Below, in pieces: positions 63,012-64,000 of a stretch of DNA of 64,000 bases. A program made the translations under genes and the position numbers. Origin of the DNA: Streptomyces sp. CB02414 (GTDB taxonomy: Bacteria > Actinomycetota > Actinomycetes > Streptomycetales > Streptomycetaceae); the NCBI RefSeq assembly GCF_001905385.1, contig NZ_LIPF01000005.1, positions 310,001-374,000 of the forward strand, read 5' to 3'. A model generated the notes under the pieces. The model saw nothing but the letters and a program-made list of their open reading frames with translations. It did no database searches and had not been told where the DNA came from. Each line of letters begins with the position of its first letter. Position 1 is the first letter of the stretch.

Positions 63012-64000
63012 CGCAGGAACGCGGCGGCGACGCCGGCGTCGACCGGGACGTGCAGGCCGGTGGTGTGGGTCAGGTCGCCGCCGGTCAGCGCGAACACGGC
63101 GTTGGCGACGTGCTCGGGCAGCACCTCCCGCTTCAACAGCGTCCGCTGCGCGTAGAACTCGCCCAGCTTCTCCTCCGGCACCCCGTACACGGCCGCCCGC
63201 TGGGCACCCCAGCCGCCCGCGAAGATGCCCGAACCACGCACCACACCGTCCGGGTTGACCCCGTTCACCCGGATGCCGTGCTCGCCCAGCTCGGCGGCGA
63301 GGAGGCGCACCTGGTGGGCCTGGTCGGCCTTGGTCGCGGAGTAGGCGATGTTGTTGGGGCCCGCGAAGACGGCGTTCTTGGAGGCGATGTAGACGATGTC
63401 GCCGCCCATCTCCTGCGCCGTCATGACCCGGGCCGCCTCGCGCGAGACCAGGAAGGAACCGCGGGCCATGATGTCGTGCTGGAGGTCCCAGTCCTCGGCG
63501 GAGGTCTCCAGCAGCGGCTTGGAGACGGAGACGCCCGCGTTGTTGACCACCAGGTCGACCCCGCCGAAGGCGAGCACGGCCGCCCGGAAGGTCTCGGCGA
63601 TCCGCTCCTCGTCCGTCACGTCCACGGTCACGGCGACCGCCCTGTCCGGTCCGCCCAGTTCCTCGGCGACCGCCGCGGCGTTCTCGCCGTTCAAGTCGGC
63701 GACGACCACGCAGGCGCCCTCGGCGACGAGCCGCCGCGCGATCGCCTTCCCGATCCCGCTGCCCGCGCCGGTCACCAGCGCCACCCGGGTCGCCAGCGGC
63801 CTGGGCCTCGGCATCCGCTGGAGCTTGGCCTCCTCCAGCGCCCAGTACTCGATGCGGAACTTCTCCGACTCCTCGATCGGCGCGTACGCCGACACCGCCT
63901 CCGCCCCGCGCATCACGTTGACCGCGTTGACGTAGAACTCGCCGGCCACCCGGGCGGTCTGCTTGTCCTTGCCGAAGCTGAACATGCCGACACCCGGCAC
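63008..64000 (-). CDS. Bifunctional rhamnulose-1-phosphate aldolase / L-lactaldehyde dehydrogenase (RhaEW-type), C-terminal part
   Basis: The visible 330 residues are the C-terminus of a protein that continues past the right edge. A GMFSFGKDKQTARVAGEFYVNAVNVMRGAEAVSAYAPIEESEKFRIEYWALEEAKLQR segment is typical of the RhaD-type linker. The short-chain dehydrogenase domain follows with TGAGSGIGKAIA, NNAGVS, and catalytic Ser...YSATK. In rhamnose pathways the aldolase domain makes lactaldehyde and DHAP, and this domain oxidises lactaldehyde to lactate, feeding lutABC downstream. Confidence 0.92.
   Translation of the reverse strand: MPGVGMFSFGKDKQTARVAGEFYVNAVNVMRGAEAVSAYAPIEESEKFRIEYWALEEAKLQRMPRPRPLATRVALVTGAGSGIGKAIARRLVAEGACVVVADLNGENAAAVAEELGGPDRAVAVTVDVTDEERIAETFRAAVLAFGGVDLVVNNAGVSVSKPLLETSAEDWDLQHDIMARGSFLVSREAARVMTAQEMGGDIVYIASKNAVFAGPNNIAYSATKADQAHQVRLLAAELGEHGIRVNGVNPDGVVRGSGIFAGGWGAQRAAVYGVPEEKLGEFYAQRTLLKREVLPEHVANAVFALTGGDLTHTTGLHVPVDAGVAAAFLR

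Overview
The window is high-GC DNA with Streptomyces-style codon use: strong G/C bias at third positions, frequent GTG starts, and many 4-base ATGA/GTGA stop-start overlaps. Several gene sets are Streptomyces hallmarks: an HrdC-type sigma factor, a SARP regulator, an egtABCD ergothioneine cluster, a SigR-type thioredoxin promoter, and a streptogrisin-like protease. From memory, the order egt cluster - hrdC - thioredoxin - rhamnose genes resembles the left-arm part of the Streptomyces coelicolor chromosome read in reverse. I place it in a Streptomyces of that general kind. I saw no tRNA, rRNA, insertion sequence, prophage or CRISPR array.

Layout. 0-2.3 kb: start of a UvrA-type ATPase, a luciferase-like oxidoreductase, a HAD phosphatase and a dodecin. 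2.3-8.2 kb: an orphan sugar-binding lipoprotein facing a complete egtABCD operon with 4-base overlaps throughout. 8.4-20 kb: a microbial PARG-like protein, redox enzymes, LysE and MFS transporters, a SARP regulator, and a PPC / CBS / small membrane protein / HrdC sigma run. 20-31 kb: an FAD oxidoreductase, a polysaccharide pyruvyl transferase, TerC, an FMN reductase with a divergent TetR regulator, a LacI regulator, thioredoxin with a divergent disulfide reductase, peptide deformylase and a PepSY membrane protein. 31-43 kb: an amino-acid permease, small stress-type proteins, MarR with an MMPL exporter, an MscS channel, a methyltransferase and an M20 peptidase.

43.4-48.9 kb is the region I would look at first. 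A PLP fold-I decarboxylase-like gene is followed by an AT-richer leader and a 61-codon peptide with an acidic N-terminal half and a neutral-to-basic C-terminal half. Then come four genes: a unique helical protein, two paralogous alpha-helical proteins of unknown function, and a cytoplasmic serine hydrolase of the beta-lactamase fold. The last four are joined by 4-base overlaps. This looks like a peptide-modification (RiPP-like) operon without any maturase I recognise. It contains a 15-bp perfect hairpin with a UUCG loop just inside the first gene after the peptide.

48.9-58.5 kb: a secreted S1 protease with a chitin-binding module, a Tat-exported PhoD phosphatase, a methyltransferase, a GntR-ABC transporter operon and an FtsX-type ABC pair. 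58.5-64 kb: lutABC, rhamnulokinase, and the end of a bifunctional rhamnulose-phosphate aldolase/lactaldehyde dehydrogenase. Together these form one route from L-rhamnose through L-lactaldehyde and L-lactate to pyruvate. A run of four 14-bp tandem repeats lies just upstream of lutA.

Several regulator-operator pairs can be read directly: TetR, MarR, GntR, SARP, a palindrome before the MFS gene, and a textbook SigR promoter before thioredoxin.
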